Part shown: in pieces, positions 43,909-56,800 of the stretch
Layout of the letters: each line of letters begins with the position of its first letter
Position numbering within the stretch: the first letter of the stretch is position 1
Source of the DNA: Tipula vernalis
Lineage: Eukaryota; Arthropoda; Insecta; Diptera; Tipulidae
Direction of reading: 5' to 3'
Assembly (NCBI GenBank): GCA_958295665.1
Contig: OY282559.1
Span: forward strand, 133,837,241 to 133,901,240
DNA length: 64,000 nt
Made by a program: the position numbers and the translations under genes
Notes under the pieces: model-generated
The model's input: only the letters and a program-made list of their open reading frames with translations
Databases searched by the model: none
What the model was told of the DNA's origin: nothing

Positions 43909-46900
43909 CTATTGGAACCATTTCGAGCTACTTATGTAGTGTAAGACGTCCCGCACTTTAATGTTTTCGAGATCCGAGAGGCAGTCCATCCTGAACTTAC
44001 CTAAATGTTTGTGCCTTCTGAGAGCCAATGCTGGACACGAGCAAAGGAAGTGGACCAACGTCTCTTCCTCCTCTTCGTCCAAGCAGCTTCTGCAGAAGTC
44101 ATTAGCCTCCAGACCCAGCCTTCTTGCATGTTCTCCAAAAAGGCAGTGTCCCGTGAGAATTCCTACGACCGTTCTTAATTCACGTCTTCGTAAGGATATT
44201 AATGCCCTAGTGCGCCCCAAGTCCAGCTTTGGCCAAACTTGTCTTGCAACTCTACAGGTGAGGGCGTTAGACCACCTTTCCCCCGCTGAGGATAGCGCCT
44301 GCTTCCCAAGTGCTTGTCTCAGCGCTGTGATAGGCCTCCCCAGACTTGCCCTTTCCGGTTGCAGCTGGAGAGTCGTACCATGCCTAGCAAGTTCATCTGC
44401 CCTGCAGTTCCCCATGACGCCCGAGTGACCTGGGACCCAGACTACCTGGATGTTGAAATGCTCAGCCATCTCATTTAGAGATGAGTGACAACTTAACGCC
44501 ACCCGTGACGCCAAAGACACCGATTCTAACGACCGGATCGCCGCTTGACTGTCCACATAGATTGTGATATCGTCTGAGGATAACACATTATGCTTCAACC
44601 ACGTCATGACCTCCTCAATCGCTACGACTTCAGCTTGGTACACGCTGCAGTAATCAGGGAGACGAACAGAAATATTTACATTTAATTTGTCACAGAATAC
44701 TCCAGCTCCTACTTTGCCGTCTAGCTTGGAGCCATCTGTGAAGAATTGCAACGCTTCGGTTTCCAATAACGGTCTATCCCTCCAGGATTCCCTTGAAGGG
44801 AAGGAGGTCCGAAATCGCTTCTCGAAGCGTAGAGTAGGTTTAATGTAGTCAAGATTCGCCAGCTCATCCTTCAACGATCTGACTATAGTAGAGTGTCCTA
44901 TACTAAGACACCTCCACTGAGAGACGGCTGCAAGTCGTACAGCCGTATTTGCCGCCATCTGTTTGCCAAAAATGTCGACCGGAAGAAGGTGCAACATAAC
45001 CTCTAAGGCACTTGTCGGTGTCGACCTCAATGCCCCGCTAACAAGCATACAGGCCGTTCTTTGCACTCTCTCAATCTTACTTTTGTAAGTTACCTTATCC
45101 AGAGCTGGCCACCAAACACCCACCCCGTACATGAGTACAGGTCTCACTACGGCGGTGTAGAGCCAGTGTACCAGCTCCGGCTTCAGACCCCATCTATGAC
45201 CAATGGCGTAGCTTTGTTTATTCTCTCCAACATGTTGGGCTTCCAACTAAGCTTACTGTCCAAGATAATGCCCAGATATCTAGCTCTATCAGTAAAAGCA
45301 AGTCTCGTGCCATTTAAGGTAGGAGGGACAACTACCGGGATTTTGTATTTCTTAGTAAAGAGTACCAGCTCTGTCTTGGACGGGTTAATACCAAGTCCAC
45401 ATTTGCCAGCCCATTTCGTAACGATGGTAAGCGCATTCTGCATTACGTCTACAATCGTGCCCAGGAATTTCCCGGTAACAGCTAAAGCTACGTCATCTGC
45501 GTACGCGATAACTCCAATACCCTCTCTCTCCAATTCAAGTAGTAACCCGTTTACCACTATGTTCCAGAGAAGAGGGTACAGAACCCCCCCCCCCTGCGGA
45601 GTTCCCCTAGTTACTCGCCTCTTGAAGGTGGAGTCCCCAACTTCGAGCTAACAATCCTGCTTCCCAGCATATAATTGATTAACCCTATCAGAGGAACGTC
45701 CACCTCCAAAAATGACAATCCCTCCTTGATTGCCTCCGCTTTCACATTATTAAAGGCGCCTTCTATATCCAGGAAGGCCACCAAACAGAATTCCTTCGAA
45801 TTAATCGATTTCTCAATCGTAGACACCAAGGCGTGCAGAGCCGTGTCCACAGATCTACCCTTTGTGTACGCATGCTGAGACGATGCCCACTTCCTGGCAC
45901 CTATTTTATCTCTGATGTATACATCCAGCAGCCTTTCCAAGGTTTTCAAAAGAAAGGATGATAGAGTTATTGGTCTTAGGTCCTTAGGATAGACATGTGA
46001 GCTTTTCCCCGCTTTCGGTATAAACACCACATTGACCTCCGTCCAGTACCTAGGAATATAGCACAGCTTCAAACACCCTTTGAATATAGCTTCCAGGTAA
46101 GGAAGAATAATTACTGAGTTGTTTTGAAGTTCCGCTGGTATAATTTGATCCGGACCAGCCGATTTAAATGGTTTAAAACCCCTCAGTGCCCATAGGATCC
46201 GTTTTCTGGTTACGATATCCTCTGTGGTTACTGACAGTGATTCCTGATGATTACTACGCACCAACAGGTCTTCAATGCTCCCTGGGAAGTGTGTCTCGAA
46301 GAGAAGCTCCAGAGATTCTCCACTAGAAGCTGTCCAAGATCCGTCCGGTTTTATCAAAAAACTAGGACTAGATGTACTTTTGGAAAGAATCTTCCTAAGG
46401 CGGGAGGTTTCGGATACCTCTTCCATATTATCACAGAAGATTCTCCAAGACCTCCTTTGTGCCTTTCTTAATTCTTTCTTATAAGTTCCGAGTTTCTCCT
46501 TATAGGAGTCCCAATCCTGAGCCTCCCTTGTATTTTTGGCTCTATTAAAGGCTATCCTACAAGCCTTTCGATAGGTTCCCAGTTCCCTGGACCACCATAC
46601 CGGTTTTTGCCTACCCCTAGGCTTAGCCAGTGGGCAGGCAGCGCGAAAGGATCGGTTGCATGCGCTAGTAACGCTAGCCACCATGTCCTCCAGCTCCCCA
46701 ACGGTCGTCGGGGGCTCCATAGCCCTCGTCGGTAACATTTCCCCCAATAATTCCCCATATTTGCTCCAGTTGGTCCTTCTAGGGTTCCTGAAGGCTTCCC
46801 GGGTAGCAGGGTGAATATCGAGGCTATAGGTTAAATATCGATGATCAGAAAAGGAGTGTTCCTTATCCACCCTCCAATTTTTAACCATATGAAGAATATT

Positions 46901-47476
46901 ATTTGAGGCAAGGGTCACGTCTAGAACCTCCTGCCTGTTACTAGTAATAAATGTGGGTTCCCACCCAATATTACACACTGAAAGGTTAGTACTCATCAAA
47001 TAATCAAAAAGCGACTCACCTCTTTCATTAATGTCTGTGCTTCCCCAGATAGTGTGATGCGCATTAGCATCCACTCCCAGTACCACACCTACCTTTGATT
47101 GTTCCGCTTTACGGATCAGCTCCTCCAGGTTATCCGGAGGAACCTCCTTCTCCCGGTCCATGTAGGCTGAAACTAGCCATAATCTGCAAGTGCCTACTTC
47201 CAGGCTAACTGCAGTAGTGTCACCATTGCTGTATTGAGAAAGAAGGAAAAGATTAATATTATTTTTTCCAAGAATACAAGATCTGATCTTCCCAGAGTTA
47301 CTAGAGGATATAATTTTATACCCCTTGGTTCTGAGGCCACAGATCCTGTTGTTGTTAATCCAAGGTTCTTGGATTAGTATCACATCCTCACCCGAACTAG
47401 TCAGCCTGAGGAGTAGAGCTGCCGAAGCAGCCTTAGAATGGTGAAGGTTAATTTGAGTTATCTTAATCATAACCAT
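43909..47476 (-). pseudogene. LINE ORF2 polyprotein: APE endonuclease, RT, RNase H (frame-shifted)
   Basis: ATG at 47476. Endonuclease (residues about 1-220): 'ILIQEPWINNN', 'LGVDANAHHTIWGS', 'SFSDHRYLTYSLD'. RT: 'WTEVNVVFIPKAG', 'LRPITLSSFLLKTLERLLD', 'AFLDIEGAFNNV', 'VIAYADDVAL' (catalytic YADD, near 45480) and 'RARYLGIILDSKLSW'. RNase H: 'FFTDGSKLDGKVGAGVF', 'QAEVVAIEEVM', 'IYVDSQAAIRSL', 'GNCRADELARHG'. The end carries a C-x2-C...H...C cluster (CRSCLDEEEEETLVHFLCSC). The open frame breaks near 45640, at a C-run on the plus strand (45585-45596) and again near 45190-45245, so as written the protein is in three frames. The three blocks are otherwise open, so the copy is young or partly mis-sequenced. 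Protein role: target-primed reverse transcription of its own mRNA. Confidence 0.9.
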
Positions 47477-47523
47477 TTCACCTCTACCTACCTCTATGAT
47501 AAATTCCTGCTACCGCAGGAATA

Positions 47524-48831
47524 TTAATTCCCGGTAATTTGGGATGCGCCGGATACGCCCGTCTCGCCACCCCTCGTACCCTCTATAGAGGACTTGTCAG
47601 TGCCCCCCTGTCTGGCCGGGCTGTCGACATCCTCCTCCATCGGAACACCAGCTCCTTCGCTTATGTGCACCACCTCATCCTTCGAGAGAGTCCTTGCCCT
47701 ACCGAGGTCATCGGATTCACTCTCCCCCCTACCCTCAGCTTCTTCCCCCATGCTGCTGGTACCCCCTTCAGGCCTGGGCGGGTTGCCACCGTCCTCCGGT
47801 TGGCCTTCCGTACGCGCTTCCGCCCCATCCTTCTTATAAACGTTGAGAGTAATTGACCCGAAACCGAAGTCAATTACTCCCTTCGTTTTGTGAAGGAGGG
47901 CAAGGGACTCCTTATTTATCACCATGATTGATAATTTCGAGCCCCCCTTGGCCTCCTCCTGCTTGACGATCTTCCAATTTCCTGTCGGAAGATTCGGGTT
48001 ACTGGCCTGAATGATTTTCAAAGCCCCGTCCGGGCTAGCCGGTTCGGATGGCAGCCATACACGTGCCCGCGGCCTGCTGGGAATTTCCTCCCGGCTAACT
48101 GCCGCAAGCTTTGCGCCCGGCCACACCTCCCCTACTTTGGCTATAGCCTTTTTGTACAGATCCACAGATCTAGAGTCCGAGCATGCAGTCATCTTTACAC
48201 GCCCTTGATACCATCCCGCATCCCTGCAGGATGGGGGTGGTCCCTGATTTTCACCCAGGACCTTTAAAAAGACGAGGTTGAGTGCATTATACACCAACCT
48301 CCATTTTTCCGCCGTGATGCTCCCATCTTCTTGACTTTCGTCAATGACGGCTAGCATCAACACATGCTCCCTCAGGACCTCGCTGAACAGCTTTGTCCCT
48401 GAGTTGGAGCTCGGCTTCTTTTCAGTCACCAACTTGGCCCGCTTGCTGTTGACTACTTCCACCTCGTCCTGGGACCGCTGTCTTTTCGACATGTGGTCCT
48501 TTTCCGAGCTTCCGCAGCCCACAGTGCTCCTTGCCCAAGCTACTGATCTTCTTTGCTCTTCCGTAAGCTGCCCCTCGGGGGTCGCAGCCCACTTCTCGAG
48601 AATTCGGAGCGCCGAGCGGCGATTCCTGTATCGCCTTTTCGCCGGAGGAATGTCTCTCGTCCCACTCCCCTGTGCTGCGTTGGTACCGCTAACTCCCGGG
48701 ACTTGTGCCCTAGAGTCAGCCACCTTTGCAACCTTAGAGGCCCCACCCGTCTGGTTCGAGGTACCTCCCTCCGCTGATACCGGCTTTTGAGGAGAGCCGG
48801 TGCCCTTTGTTTTGGTTTTTGATCTATCCAT
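47524..48831 (-). CDS. LINE ORF1 (gag-like, DUF4780-type)
   Basis: 435 codons from ATG at 48831. It has a basic, disordered N terminus (SKTKTKGTGSPQK ... AKRRYRNRR), then a globular block 'RVKMTACSDSRSVDLYKKAI' to 'ITLNVYK' (about residues 212-335) resembling DUF4780, a domain found in insect LINE ORF1 proteins, and an acidic Gly/Glu-rich tail. No CCHC knuckles were seen. Such proteins bind element RNA and form the ribonucleoprotein. The frame is uninterrupted and ends 47 nt before ORF2. Plus-strand frames in this area are shadows caused by high GC. Confidence 0.85.
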   Translation of the reverse strand: MDRSKTKTKGTGSPQKPVSAEGGTSNQTGGASKVAKVADSRAQVPGVSGTNAAQGSGTRDIPPAKRRYRNRRSALRILEKWAATPEGQLTEEQRRSVAWARSTVGCGSSEKDHMSKRQRSQDEVEVVNSKRAKLVTEKKPSSNSGTKLFSEVLREHVLMLAVIDESQEDGSITAEKWRLVYNALNLVFLKVLGENQGPPPSCRDAGWYQGRVKMTACSDSRSVDLYKKAIAKVGEVWPGAKLAAVSREEIPSRPRARVWLPSEPASPDGALKIIQASNPNLPTGNWKIVKQEEAKGGSKLSIMVINKESLALLHKTKGVIDFGFGSITLNVYKKDGAEARTEGQPEDGGNPPRPEGGTSSMGEEAEGRGESESDDLGRARTLSKDEVVHISEGAGVPMEEDVDSPARQGGTDKSSIEGTRGGETGVSGASQITGN

Positions 48832-49447
48832 TCGATTCCCACGAGTATCGGAGAAATAAAGGTCCGCCTGCGCAGAGATCCGTATACGCAGGTAAGGCTA
48901 ATTACAACTGGAGGTCGCCAGGTATCCAGAGGGCTCCGTTAGCGACTGGGCTTTGTTAAATGGGCCCCCAGCCTAGTAGACCATCAGCACGGGTCGCTTA
49001 ACGCCTTAATCCAGCCCATTCGGCTCGCTAGCACCCCGGCCTCCCTGCACCCCCTTCCCTCCGCCCATTTTCTCCCCCATTCATCTAATCTCATGGAGAG
49101 CCCAATCCAATGGGATCCATTCCATTCACCGGGTCACCTGTTTATAGGGGCCCCCACTCATCACCCGCGGAGACTCCGGAGGTGTAGAGAGGACGTGACG
49201 CCCAGTCCGCCGTGGTTATTGGTCGATGGTTTTCTGGCGCCATCTGTTCGCCCTTCCATGCTGGGCATCATAGGCACTCAGAATTTAATGAACTCAGGTT
49301 AACCACTCCCCAGTTCCCTGAGACTCTCCCCCAGCTGGACTGCGGTTGGGGGCGGCTTATTTAATTCACCGCTAACCTACCTATCGATAGGTCGTCCACT
49401 ATCCACCACCTGTGACCCCCCCCCCGATAGCTGCAGTACGCCACGGG
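48832..49447 (-). promoter_or_regulatory. LINE 5' UTR, presumed internal promoter
   Basis: A GC-rich 616-bp leader between the target duplication and ORF1. LINEs of this kind usually carry an internal promoter here; no specific motif was confirmed. A C-run lies at 49417-49426. Confidence 0.55.
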
Positions 49448-49462
49448 TCTAATTTAGTTTAG
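49448..49462. repeat. LINE target-site duplication, right copy
   Basis: TCTAATTTAGTTTAG, identical to 43803-43817. Confidence 0.9.
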
Positions 49463-50945
49463 TCCATAGATATTTATGTAGAGATTAGTTCATTGGACAA
49501 ATCAATTGGTGTAGTTATTAGATCACTAATGGAAAACGAAATATTCTAATTTATTTCATCTATTCTACAATATAATACCATTTTCTGATCAATGGCATAG
49601 TTAGAAAAACCGTAGGAGGTGGGAACGAAGTTATCATTAAATTATCAGTTCAGTTGTTTTGGAACTAAGATCGATTAAAATTAAGGGAATTGTACCGAAA
49701 CGTACCAGTTTTATTTCATGGTGTGCTAAGATCCAAAAAAGGTGCTAAACAAGCCAATGCTAGGCAAACGATTTACGGGAGCAGCTCGACGGTTGCAAGA
49801 ATTCGAACTGCCGACTAATTTTATTATCATTTAATGCAACCAGCTTCGAAACTCTAAAATCCTTTATTATGGCAATGGTGAGGGTACCCAGAACTACACT
49901 GGAATGGAGAGTTCTGTTTGTTTTAATTTTGTGTCATTAATCCGTCAGATTTTGTACAGTTTTTCAATAGTTTTACGAACTGTTTATGTTAGAGGAATTC
50001 TTACTCGTACGCATGGGAAATGAACATAATTGGCTTATTACGATGACCAGGTGAAAAACGACGAAATATGGTTTAAAAAAAAATTTCTATATAAAATTGG
50101 TTTGGTGACTACGACCATCCACGGTTTACAAAACATATTTTTGTTTAAAATCTGTTAACTTAATCCAACCTTAGAAGTAGCGGTAAGATTTAAGATAAAA
50201 AGTCAATTCTTTAAGTAGTTCCTAAAATAAATTTGATTGATCGCGGTTTCGAACAATTCCTTCCGACATGTCATCTGCGGTGGGACTTCTTTAATAAACC
50301 ATGGCTCAAATTCAAAAAATATTCGACATGTTAAATCAAAAATTATATTCGCCAAATTTATTTTTACATAATTAGCCAGTTCCGGCTAACTTCTAATGGA
50401 TTTAAGTCTAATTTTACTTCTGAATATTTTGTAGAACTATAATTACGTTCTAATATAAACCCAATTTTGGTTTTCCATACACAGCCAACCCAGACAATTT
50501 TCTCTGCCTTGAGAACCAAACGAGACAAACACATTTGTCGATGTGTTTTAATGAAATTCTTGTTGTGATATGTTAAGTCGATTCTATAAATAGTATCTAT
50601 CTAAAATATCACGTCCTGCAGAGTTTCTTGGTCTATGTTTTGTATTGTATTGTATAGTTTTGGGCTGGAGGTCGATTTATAAAAAAAAATCTGGAATCTT
50701 TTCCAAAATCTGGATTTTACAATGCCAGCATTTTCATTGAAGACAAAACTGAAGGAAGACAATCGGATGAAACTAAATTTTGGATGAATTAATATTTTAT
50801 ACTAAAGGGTATTCCAATTTGAGGTTAATCTTAAATTTGCCGCCATTTATATTTTATATACTAGAGTGCCATGTGATAGATGACAAGTAGAAACATTCCG
50901 TTTATTAAAAAAGGGGAGATATACGATTGAACAACGCGTATTTAT
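49463..50945. other. Gene-free AT-rich stretch
   Basis: No open frame of note and no recognised motif on either strand. Confidence 0.5.
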
Positions 50946-51560
50946 TACCCTACACACCAAGTAAGGGTTTTTTTGGTGCTAGGACATCTTCTAGCTTAAC
51001 TAAAAAGCGTATATGGCCAATTGGTTAAATCGCCAGGATCAGACCCAGAGAATAATTTTTAACCAACATTTAGTGCAAACGAAGTTGTAAGCCACAGACG
51101 ATCCGCAAAAAATAAGTCAGGGTTTTTTGATGTTTTGATATTTGATAGATAATTTATTACGTATGTGGCCAATTGGCATAATCATTCGTCTTTAAAGTAC
51201 CGCAAAAAGCGTCACGATCGTCACTAGCAAAAGATGAGAATAATATTTATGAATTATTTTAGCCTTGATTAAATAAATGTTTCTTTCCAAGTGCAATGAA
51301 AGATTGTTTTGAATCGAAATTGATCACCTTTTTCTTAATTTTAATTATCGTACTTCAGAAATCAGTCACTTTGCGTTAAAAGCGAATAAGATCAGATCAA
51401 CAGAATTATTGTTTTATTAAACAACTTTTAGTGGTAACTATGTGGCTTCAAACGAAGAGTTGTAAGCTACCGATAATCCGCAAAAATAAGGAAGGTGCTT
51501 TATGATACTGGGATAGCTTCTGGTTACTTCATTACGTTTGTGGTCAATTGGCAAAATCTC
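50946..51560 (-). repeat. Dispersed repeat cluster, inverse of the one at 6.5-6.9 kb
   Basis: At least three units contain 'GTTGTAAGC.AC.GA..ATCCGCAAAAA', 'GGTGCTAGGACATCTTCTAG', and 'TGGCCAATTGG.AAAATC', the reverse complement of words at 6537-6925. Unit centres lie near 50970, 51100 and 51475. Confidence 0.6.
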
Positions 51561-53344
51561 TAGTATCAGTCTGATGGTGTTGGATCACCAAGACAGTACT
51601 CACTTTTTTACCGAATTTTGGCTTTTTCATGATTTATTCGATAGTTTTCGGTTTCCCAGTAACGATTGCTTTGCTTATTGATCCGTTAAGACAAAACGAT
51701 GTTTGCGGCGGTATAAAGTAATTTAAACGTTTATGAGGATCTACTGGTACCAGTTTCTTTGTTAATTGAATTTTGGATGCATACATTTTTAAATAACCTT
51801 GAAAATTCGACGCAAATTGGTGTGACTATATCCAGTTGCGGTGCATTCTTTCTTGTTGATGTTCTCAAGTTTTCCGGTGCTTTTACCCTACGATATTTTG
51901 ATCGAAATACTCTCTGAGTCCAAACAACCGAACTTTTATTTGCGTAGAAAAATGTAAGGATTTCTGCTTTCTAAGTCGCATTCAAGCTGCAACTACACTC
52001 GGTATTCGACGGTCGGTATCGACAATTTCAGTTGTACATAAAGTCAATATAGGACTTTGCATTAAATCTTTTCAATTATAAGGTAAACTTTTCTCTTGGG
52101 GCATTAACAACTCTTTTTGCTAAGGCACTTTCTGGTTCAATATTTTCATTTGAGTTTTCTAGCTTTGCCTTTTTTGTAAATAGCTGATGTTGTGTCACAT
52201 CTGTGTCACAGATACAGTTAGTAATTTATACACCTACAACAAATATGATACACAGTTGAAATTTGATGTAGTGAAGCGAAAAATATGACAGGAGTCGAGA
52301 ACCTCGAATAACACTTAGCAAACAAATTCGAACATTTTCGAGTAATCTCTAAAATGTCAACAAAATAAACTCAAATAACCTCGATTATCCCTGAAAAACT
52401 AGAATTATGCAAATAATATGGAGAACTGGAAAACTGGAATCACCATCTCAGAAGAAAATAATTCAGTGTTACGGATATTATGTAGAATTTGTGAACAGAT
52501 ATATAATTGGAAATCTAGTACGCTGCTATTGAATCTGTGTCCATATTCTACTCCTCACACCTTTTTTTTTTGATGGGGAATGCTTATTTACATATATCAA
52601 ACACGAGACCAGCAACTTGTATTTTAAAGTAACCTATTCACACTTACTTCTCCAGTCGCAAGTCTAAAATGTTTAAGAACCCTTGACATAAACGACGAAT
52701 CAAATAACGATGGAGATACGCTTGGATCAGTGTAAAATAACATTAGCGCAATTCAGATTTTTTACTTTGCGCACTATAACGAAGTAATCGCGAAAAACAT
52801 TTTATTCCAGATTTTCATATTTCTCGACGAATTTGGTTACCCCCGAAACATCGATTAGAAAAATGTTGTGTTCGTCCTTCTGTCCTTCAAGTTATACATT
52901 TTTATTGTTTTTGTTTCGTCTCCCATTCTCACAATTATGTTGGTCAAAATTTTGTACAAAGATATAGATTTTAGTAATAAGCTGTTTCTGTTAATTTTTA
53001 GATCCATTCGAGTCTAGAATAGAGGGGGTTGCAGTGGAAGACAAAACTGCCAAATAGATTTTCTCAAAAACGGGACCGACGACTTTTTTGTTATGTTGGT
53101 GATAAATTTGACAATTCACTATCTACCTATTTACAAAAATTGAAGTCGATCGAAGCATTGCGTGGGGGTCATTTTAACAAAAAGGAGTAATAAAATTTGG
53201 TTGATGTATAATGTTAATACATCTTCCAAATTCCAACAATTGTTCCCTAGGTGTCTTTAAGATAAAATGAATAGATTACCATGTAATAGGGAATCTAAAT
53301 TTCTAAATTTACCTAATATACTTTGCTGGAACCCTATTTTTGAA
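51561..53344. other. Gene-free AT-rich stretch
   Basis: No supported gene or repeat boundary. A T-run lies at 52562-52571. Confidence 0.45.
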
Positions 53345-53832
53345 ATTTAATCAAAAAAAGTCGCCCGTGTCATTTCAGTCAAAAATTTAAATTGTTTCAT
53401 ACCAAAGTCACCGGCGCCTTTTTTCGGTGAATTTCAAGAATATGGGCCCAGAGCCCGTATTCTTGAAATTCGCCGGTGACTTTGGTATGAAACAATTTAA
53501 ATTTTCGACTGAAATGATGTTTTTCACTAGAAAATAATGGGCGACTTTTTTTGATCGAATTTCAAGAATACGGGCCCAGGGCCCGTATTCTTGAAATTCA
53601 CCAAAAAAATTCGCCGGTGACTTTGGTATGAAACAATTTAAATTTTCGACTGAAATGATGCATTTCACTAGAAAATAATGGGCGACTTTTTTTTGATCGA
53701 ATTTCAAGAATACGGGCCCAGGGCCGCTATTCTTGAAATTCGATCAAAAAAAGTCGCCCGTGATTTTCTAGTGAAATACGTCATTTCAGTCGAAAATTTA
53801 AATTATTTCATACCAAAGTCACCGGCGACTTC
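53345..53832. repeat. Palindromic array: four copies of a 100-130 bp unit around three hairpins
   Basis: Unit words: GCCGGTGACTTTGGTATGAA, ACAATTTAAATTTTCGACTG, AAATGATG, TTTCACTAGAAAATAATGGG, CGACTTTTTTTGATCGAATT. Copies run minus (53351-53440), plus (53461-53570), plus (53590-53712) and minus (53730-53832). Between them sit three copies of a 40-bp near-perfect palindrome, AATTTCAAGAATACGGGCCC plus its inverse, centred near 53451, 53580 and 53721. The 99-codon minus frame here (53408-53707) is a by-product of the repeat. Confidence 0.9.
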
Positions 53833-56800
53833 AAATGAACTGATGTAATAACATTATTGTCACAATAACTTTGCCGATTGGAGCAAAAATTGTCACTGAT
53901 ACACTAACCACCGGACATAATTTGTTACGGCAATGTTACAGCGAGTTCACAGTCGTCACCATTTTCAAAATTCAGATACGAAAGGTCAATTATTGGATTT
54001 AAATTCCTGTTTAGGAAGGCATGTTGACTTTAAATTTTAAATAAAATTAGATATGTTTGGGTCCGTTCCGCAGTTAGCAACTTCAATATTAAGCAATATT
54101 CGTATAAGTAGATTTTCGAAATTCGAGATGGAACCTTAAAACGGTTAAATGTTCTTTAGTTTATTTCAATCTTCCGGCTGTTAATTTGCAATCTTTATTT
54201 CATACAAACAAAGAATTCCTGAAAATCCAAAGATGACCGGAAAATCGCAAAATACTTAAAACGTCGTTACAAATTCTTAGCTGGAATTTCAACAAAACCT
54301 TAAATTGAAATCTAAATTAAAATTTTTTGATTGAATTTTCTTAAAATTAAAACAAAGTTTGACAGATTTCAAACCGGAAAACGAGTCATTAGGGTTTAGG
54401 AAAACACCAGACTTATTTTCTTTAAATTAAAAGATAGGAATGAACTTTACGGATTTTCAGCGCCTTCGTCACCTTATAACAACTCATTTACCGCCCTTGT
54501 GACGTAAATAACTATTAATAACTTTAAAAAAAAAATTGTAGCAAGAATTTTTTATTGAAATTCCTTTCGGTAAAACGGGATCCTTCAGTTAGTTTCTTTT
54601 TTATTAACTCGTAATTAAATCTATGTTGATTACTTTCTTAAGGCATTTAGGTTTTTACATATTTTCATTGAAAAACATCACAAGCAACTGGTGTGGGCGC
54701 TGGGGCCAAAGGAGGGGTAAAAAACAATAAAATCTTAAACCCAAAGATCTCTTCTTTAAACAAGCTGACATTTTTTTTTTTGTAAAAAGCACTTTCGGGC
54801 CTGAAGAAGAACTCTCTCGGACATGGAAAAAGTAATATCGGAAATACTCTTGTATCATGCCTGGTGTCAGTTCAAAATTATTTAACATTATATGTGAGTC
54901 TGTGATTTGGCGTAATGAGAGTAGAAGATTTATATTGGTGTGATCAATTGTGATATTGGGGAAAGGGTCGCCAAATTTAAGAAAAGCTGTGACACATTTT
55001 TAGGACCTCGCTGCCCAAAATAACCGAAAATGTTTGTAAAATATAAATGGTTGGTTTGGTGTTCTTTAACGGAAGCTTATTGTGGGAAAAGTGTCGTCCG
55101 AGGAGTCAGATAGGAAAATGTGTAAAAATCAATATGAGACCATATTATGACGAGTTCACTGAAAATTAATTTAAAATCTTATTGCAAAAATCCGAATCCG
55201 ACCGCTTGCAAATTGCGGAAATGTTCTAATTTCCATTAACTATTATTCAAATAAAACTAGTTCAAATTTAGAATAGCCAATGTTAACCCAGATTTTGTTT
55301 TGCATTCGTTTTTTGCGAAATTGACCCATTTCTATCTAAATACAAATAAATAAAAAATATTTAAATCACCTTTCATTAGCAGAAAAAAAAACACAATTTT
55401 GCTGAGATTTAAATAAATTAACTATAAAACAAATACATGTACAGCGTTCCATGAACAAATAGATTAAACAACCTTGATAACAAGACTTACGATTTTATAG
55501 CATGTAAGACTCCAATTGATAACTAATCACCACCAACCAACCAGGTGCGCAACAACATTTTCATTCTAAATTTGTAGAATTGGGTCAATATATAAACGAC
55601 TCTCTGCATAAATATATAGTATCGTATTGTCTATGCTGTATTCTTAACTAACAGGATAGGCAAAAACAAGTTCCAGAACATTATCCACCATTTTATACGG
55701 CGACGAAGAATAAGAAGCAAAAAAAAATCACATTGACTTACATTCTCGCGACCGGTGGTAGAATTATAGCAGTATCCAGTAAATATATGATGATGATGCT
55801 GAAGCGCGCTATATACATTGTTGTTATTGGTTTTCTTTATTTTATAAGGTCATATCAAGATTTTTATGTTTTATAATCATAAGATTCTTTAAAAGCAACA
55901 ACAACAACATTCAAGAACAGTTAACATTACTTCTTGGTAAAAACAAAATTCTTTGATTTTTTTTTTTTTTTTAATCGATTTTAATAGACATCATCATAAT
56001 CATTTTGTTTTTTTAAATAACGTGCTGTGTTGTTCTTATATTGGATACTTGCAATTCCAGTAAGAATTGTTACAGAAGAAACTTGTATTTCTATTCTTAT
56101 ACTCGGTAGTTACATAAATTATAAAGTTTTATAAATATGTACACACATATTTGCAATGTTACCTAATTTTTTTGCACATTTCAATAAGAAAAGATCATGA
56201 TGAAGAGGCACTATGTGATGTTTCGTTATGTAATCGTTTAATCAAACTTCTTCTTCTTTTTTTTTAAGATGATGATCGGTAAGTTCAGATTACGGTTAAA
56301 TTTATGCAGTTTATATGATTTGATAACATAATCATCTTCGATTGGCGGGGATGAGATGATGGTTAGTTGAATATTATAGATTTGTTGCTATTTTTTGTTT
56401 GTTAATTATTGTCGGATGCATTGATGAGACGGTTAAATCAGACGATTATATTATCAGTATATATGTGCGATTGACTTCCGCAGAGTGATCTAATGTTATA
56501 ATGTTGTTACACTTGGGAAGTGACAAGTTGGCAAGAAATCTAAACTCTGATTCTTATCTTCGTTTGAGAACCTGATTTCTTGACGTTATAATCATATACG
56601 AGATAATTTTTACGTACGGTACTGCTTTTTACTTGGAATTTTTTTAATAATTATCAAGAAGTGAACGTTACATGAGGATATTGCAAATTTACTTATCATT
56701 TACTTATCTTACTTAGCATCATTGTTAAATTTTAAATAGTTGTGAAATAAGGCAATTCGTTGCACTTATTTAGGAAAACTTTAATTTTGCTTTTAAATGT

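Larger units (their letters stand above)
43818..49447 (-). mobile_element. Full-length non-LTR retrotransposon (LINE) with RNase H domain, 5.63 kb
   Basis: It is bounded by a 15-bp target duplication. In element order (right to left): a GC-rich 5' UTR (49447-48832), ORF1 (48831-47524), a 47-nt spacer, ORF2 with endonuclease, RT, RNase H and a C-terminal CCHC-type cluster (47476-43909), a short 3' UTR and a (TAACC)n tail (43834-43818). Presence of RNase H points to an I/LOA/Ingi-like lineage and argues against the R1/TRAS type; clade assignment needs a tree. The base composition is markedly more GC-rich than the surroundings, suggesting recent arrival. Confidence 0.92.

Noticed and set aside
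45061..45651. Plus-strand ORF of 196 codons and other plus-strand frames across 43.9-48.8 kb
   Set aside because: They are shadows of the GC-rich LINE ORFs on the minus strand.
53408..53707. 99-codon repetitive ORF
   Set aside because: Its periodic sequence is a translation of the DNA array; no start context or known motif.
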